From Emcibacter sp. (GTDB lineage: Bacteria; Pseudomonadota; Alphaproteobacteria; Sphingomonadales; Emcibacteraceae), in NCBI GenBank assembly GCA_023142175.1, contig JAGLJX010000339.1, positions 1 to 8,525 of the forward strand: a stretch of 8,525 bases of DNA, written 5' to 3'. The notes beneath the pieces are model-generated. The model saw only the letters and a program-made list of their open reading frames with translations, had not been told where the DNA came from and searched no databases. This document shows, one piece after another, positions 6,997-8,525 of this stretch (the first letter of the stretch is position 1; every line of letters starts with the position of its first letter). A program made the position numbers and the translations under genes.

Positions 6997-7026
6997 TTGA
7001 TAATTATTATTAACTACGTATATATA
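6997..7026 (+). promoter_or_regulatory. Probable feoAB core promoter, predicted to give a leaderless message
   Basis: TTGATA (6997-7002, five of six to the -35 consensus) is followed after 18 bases by TATATA (7021-7026, four of six). Only five bases separate the -10 from the feoA ATG at 7032, so transcription would start at or next to the A of the start codon. A shifted -10, TATAAT at 7023-7028, is also present but has a 20-base spacer. An alternative upstream promoter, TTGACG (6950-6955) with AATAAC (6972-6977) at 16 bases, would give a leader of about 48 bases. Confidence 0.45.
6998..7012 (+). promoter_or_regulatory. Fur box upstream of feoA
   Basis: TGATAATTATTATTA matches the 7-1-7 Fur consensus TGATAATNATTATCA at all but one defined position. 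It ends 19 bases before the feoA ATG and overlaps the likely -35 hexamer, the classic position for iron-dependent repression. Fur control of feoAB is well established in many bacteria. Some alphaproteobacteria use Irr, RirA or Mur instead, so which regulator binds here is inferred from the motif only. Confidence 0.7.
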
Positions 7027-7031
7027 ATATT

Positions 7032-7292
7032 ATGGTTTATTTAAGCGATTTAAACAAAGGTGAAGAAGCCAAAATCTTAGGCTTTGAGGCAGAGCGGTGC
7101 AAAGATATAGAATTTGCCCGTGATCTGGAAGATCGCCTGCTTGAAATCGGCTTTGAAGAAGGGCTTACGGTGAAAATTCTCCATGAAGGCCCTATCTCCC
7201 GCGATCCCATCGCTGTACGCATAGGTCAAATGACTGTAGCTCTGCGCCGTATGGAAGCTGCTGCCGTGAAGATTAGTAACGGAAAAGCATGA
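7032..7292 (+). CDS. feoA: Ferrous iron transport protein A
   Basis: FeoA is a small cytoplasmic SH3-fold protein that works with the FeoB membrane permease in Fe(II) uptake, apparently by binding and tuning it. The 86-residue product has the family layout: an N-terminal LSDLNKGEEAKILGF at about 4-18, the central LLEIGFEEGLTVKIL, and a C-terminal segment containing DPIAVRIGQMTVALRRMEA. Length is typical or slightly long. It is followed directly by feoB with an ATGA overlap, so the pair is translationally coupled. There is no Shine-Dalgarno in front of the ATG (the preceding bases are only A/T); together with the promoter spacing this suggests leaderless initiation. The next methionine lies deep inside the domain, so no later start is reasonable. 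Confidence 0.94.
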   Translation: MVYLSDLNKGEEAKILGFEAERCKDIEFARDLEDRLLEIGFEEGLTVKILHEGPISRDPIAVRIGQMTVALRRMEAAAVKISNGKA

Positions 7293-8525
7293 ATAATATG
7301 CCCAAAACCCCAAAAGACATAAAGATTGCCCTTGTCGGCAGCCCTAACTGCGGTAAAAGTTCCCTGTTCAACACCCTGACCGGAAGCCGTCAGAAAGTGG
7401 CCAATTACCCCGGTGTTACTGTGGAGCGACGCAGCGGCAACTACACGACCACAGATAATCAGAAGATCATCCTGATCGACCTTCCCGGAATCTATAGCCT
7501 GAAGGACCGCACCCTAGACGAACGCGTCAGTCGCGAAGTTATCACCGGCGTTCATAAAAGTGAGAGCCGGCCTGATATCCTGCTTTGTGTTGCGGACAGC
7601 ACAAATTTGCGGGTTCATTTGCGCCTTGTTCTGGAATTAAAGCATCTGGGATTACCGGTTATTCTGGCGTTGAATATGCGAGATCTGGCGGAACGGGACG
7701 GCATCACCATTGACCCTAAAATTCTGTCCAAAGAGCTCGGTATCCCCGTGGTCAACACCGTTGCCGTACGCAGCGGCACACTGGAAGACCTGAAGGCTGA
7801 ATTATCGCAGTCCATTTCTAACCTGATCCCGCCAAAGGATGCCGTACAGTCGCCCCCCACAAGGGAGCTACAAAAGCAGGCCCGCGCTCTTGCTCAGGCC
7901 GCCATCGTCTCCGAAGGCACTCACCACAAAGTTACCCGACAGCTGGACAAAGTTCTCCTACATCCGTTTCTTGGCATTGTTATTTTCTTCATCACCCTGT
8001 TCGGCATGTTTCAGCTTGTTTATTTTTGGGCCGAAGCGCCAATGAACCTCATTGAAGAGGGTTTCCGGCTGCTTCAGGGTTTTATCACAACCATATTGCC
8101 CGATAACTGGTTCCGCAGTCTGCTGGTTCATGGCATCATCGCCGGGGTTGGCAGCGTTCTGGTTTTCCTGCCACAGATTTTGATACTCTTCACCTTCATT
8201 CTGATACTTGAAGCCACGGGATATATGGCGCGCGCCGCCTTTATCATGGACCGGCTGATGGCGATGGTCGGCCTGAACGGGCGGGCGTTTATCCCGCTTA
8301 TGTCCAGTTTCGCCTGTGCCATTCCGGGAATCATGGCCACACGGACGATCGAGCATCACCGGGACCGGATCACCACCATCATGATCGCGCCGCTGATGAC
8401 CTGTTCCGCCCGAATTCCAGTCTATGCCCTGTTGATTGGGGCTGTGGTGCCGAATCATTCGGTCTTTTATGGCCTGTTGGGATTGCAGGGTCTGGTGCTG
8501 TTCGGACTATATCTTGTGGGTATTG
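7289..8525 (+). CDS. feoB: Ferrous iron transport protein B, N-terminal 412 residues; 3' end outside window
   Basis: FeoB is the inner-membrane Fe(II) transporter with a cytoplasmic G-protein domain. Seen: G1 GSPNCGKS at 17-24; G2 threonine T44 in YPGVTVE; G3 DLPGIYSL at 64-71; G4 NMRD at 129-132; and G5-like VAVRSG at 158-163. A helical linker (GDI-like) runs to about 224. The first membrane helix is near 227-250, and the gate region includes hydrophobic segments around 280-310, EATGYMARAAF near 308-318, and ACAIPGIMATRT at 342-353. Full-length FeoB is usually about 600-770 residues, so the second half lies beyond the window. The start overlaps the feoA stop as ATGA; a second in-frame ATG at 7298 is possible, and GGA before the first ATG is only a weak ribosome site. 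No feoC can be judged from here. Confidence 0.97.
   Translation, partial: MNNMPKTPKDIKIALVGSPNCGKSSLFNTLTGSRQKVANYPGVTVERRSGNYTTTDNQKIILIDLPGIYSLKDRTLDERVSREVITGVHKSESRPDILLCVADSTNLRVHLRLVLELKHLGLPVILALNMRDLAERDGITIDPKILSKELGIPVVNTVAVRSGTLEDLKAELSQSISNLIPPKDAVQSPPTRELQKQARALAQAAIVSEGTHHKVTRQLDKVLLHPFLGIVIFFITLFGMFQLVYFWAEAPMNLIEEGFRLLQGFITTILPDNWFRSLLVHGIIAGVGSVLVFLPQILILFTFILILEATGYMARAAFIMDRLMAMVGLNGRAFIPLMSSFACAIPGIMATRTIEHHRDRITTIMIAPLMTCSARIPVYALLIGAVVPNHSVFYGLLGLQGLVLFGLYLVGI

Noticed and set aside
7958..8458. Minus-strand open frame of 166 codons opposite feoB
   Set aside because: Low-complexity, His/Gln/Asp-rich translation typical of an antisense shadow; feoB is intact in its own frame across the region.

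Overview
The window looks like chromosomal DNA of an alphaproteobacterium. The coding regions are moderately GC-rich and the intergenic gaps are strongly AT-rich. The best taxonomic clue is a class I (archaeal-type) lysyl-tRNA synthetase, which is usual in Alphaproteobacteria and uncommon elsewhere among Proteobacteria. A more precise placement would be a guess. All seven protein genes belong to recognisable families. I see no tRNA, rRNA, insertion sequence, integrase or CRISPR array.

Layout: (1) 1-916, minus strand: the N-terminal 305 residues of metK (S-adenosylmethionine synthetase), with its 3' end outside the window. (2) 917-1118: a leader/terminator region holding a clear intrinsic terminator for the next gene and a set of mutually exclusive RNA helices in front of metK, one of which would cover the metK Shine-Dalgarno. 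(3) 1119-1763, minus: a small polyprenyl-phosphate sugar phosphotransferase standing alone. (4) 2053-3633, minus: class I lysyl-tRNA synthetase. (5) 3844-5976, plus: a single-subunit cytoplasmic molybdopterin oxidoreductase with an N-terminal [4Fe-4S] site and an Asp at the position where formate dehydrogenase H has its metal-binding selenocysteine. (6) 5973-6881, minus: a short-chain dehydrogenase closely resembling the hydroxyacyl-CoA dehydrogenase domain of multifunctional enzyme type 2. It converges on the oxidoreductase so tightly that the stop codons overlap. (7) 7032-8525, plus: feoA-feoB, ferrous iron uptake, with feoB cut by the window end.

The genes mostly serve separate jobs: methyl-donor supply, envelope or exopolysaccharide initiation, translation, an unidentified molybdenum redox reaction, fatty acyl-CoA metabolism and iron import. 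Only feoA-feoB is a convincing operon, with overlapping ATGA stop/start codons. Its promoter region carries a near-perfect 7-1-7 Fur box overlapping the likely -35 element, and the spacing predicts a leaderless feoA message.

No wholly new multi-gene system is visible. The points most worth following are the possible RNA switch in front of metK, the Asp-ligand molybdoenzyme of unknown substrate, and the leaderless, Fur-covered feoAB promoter.
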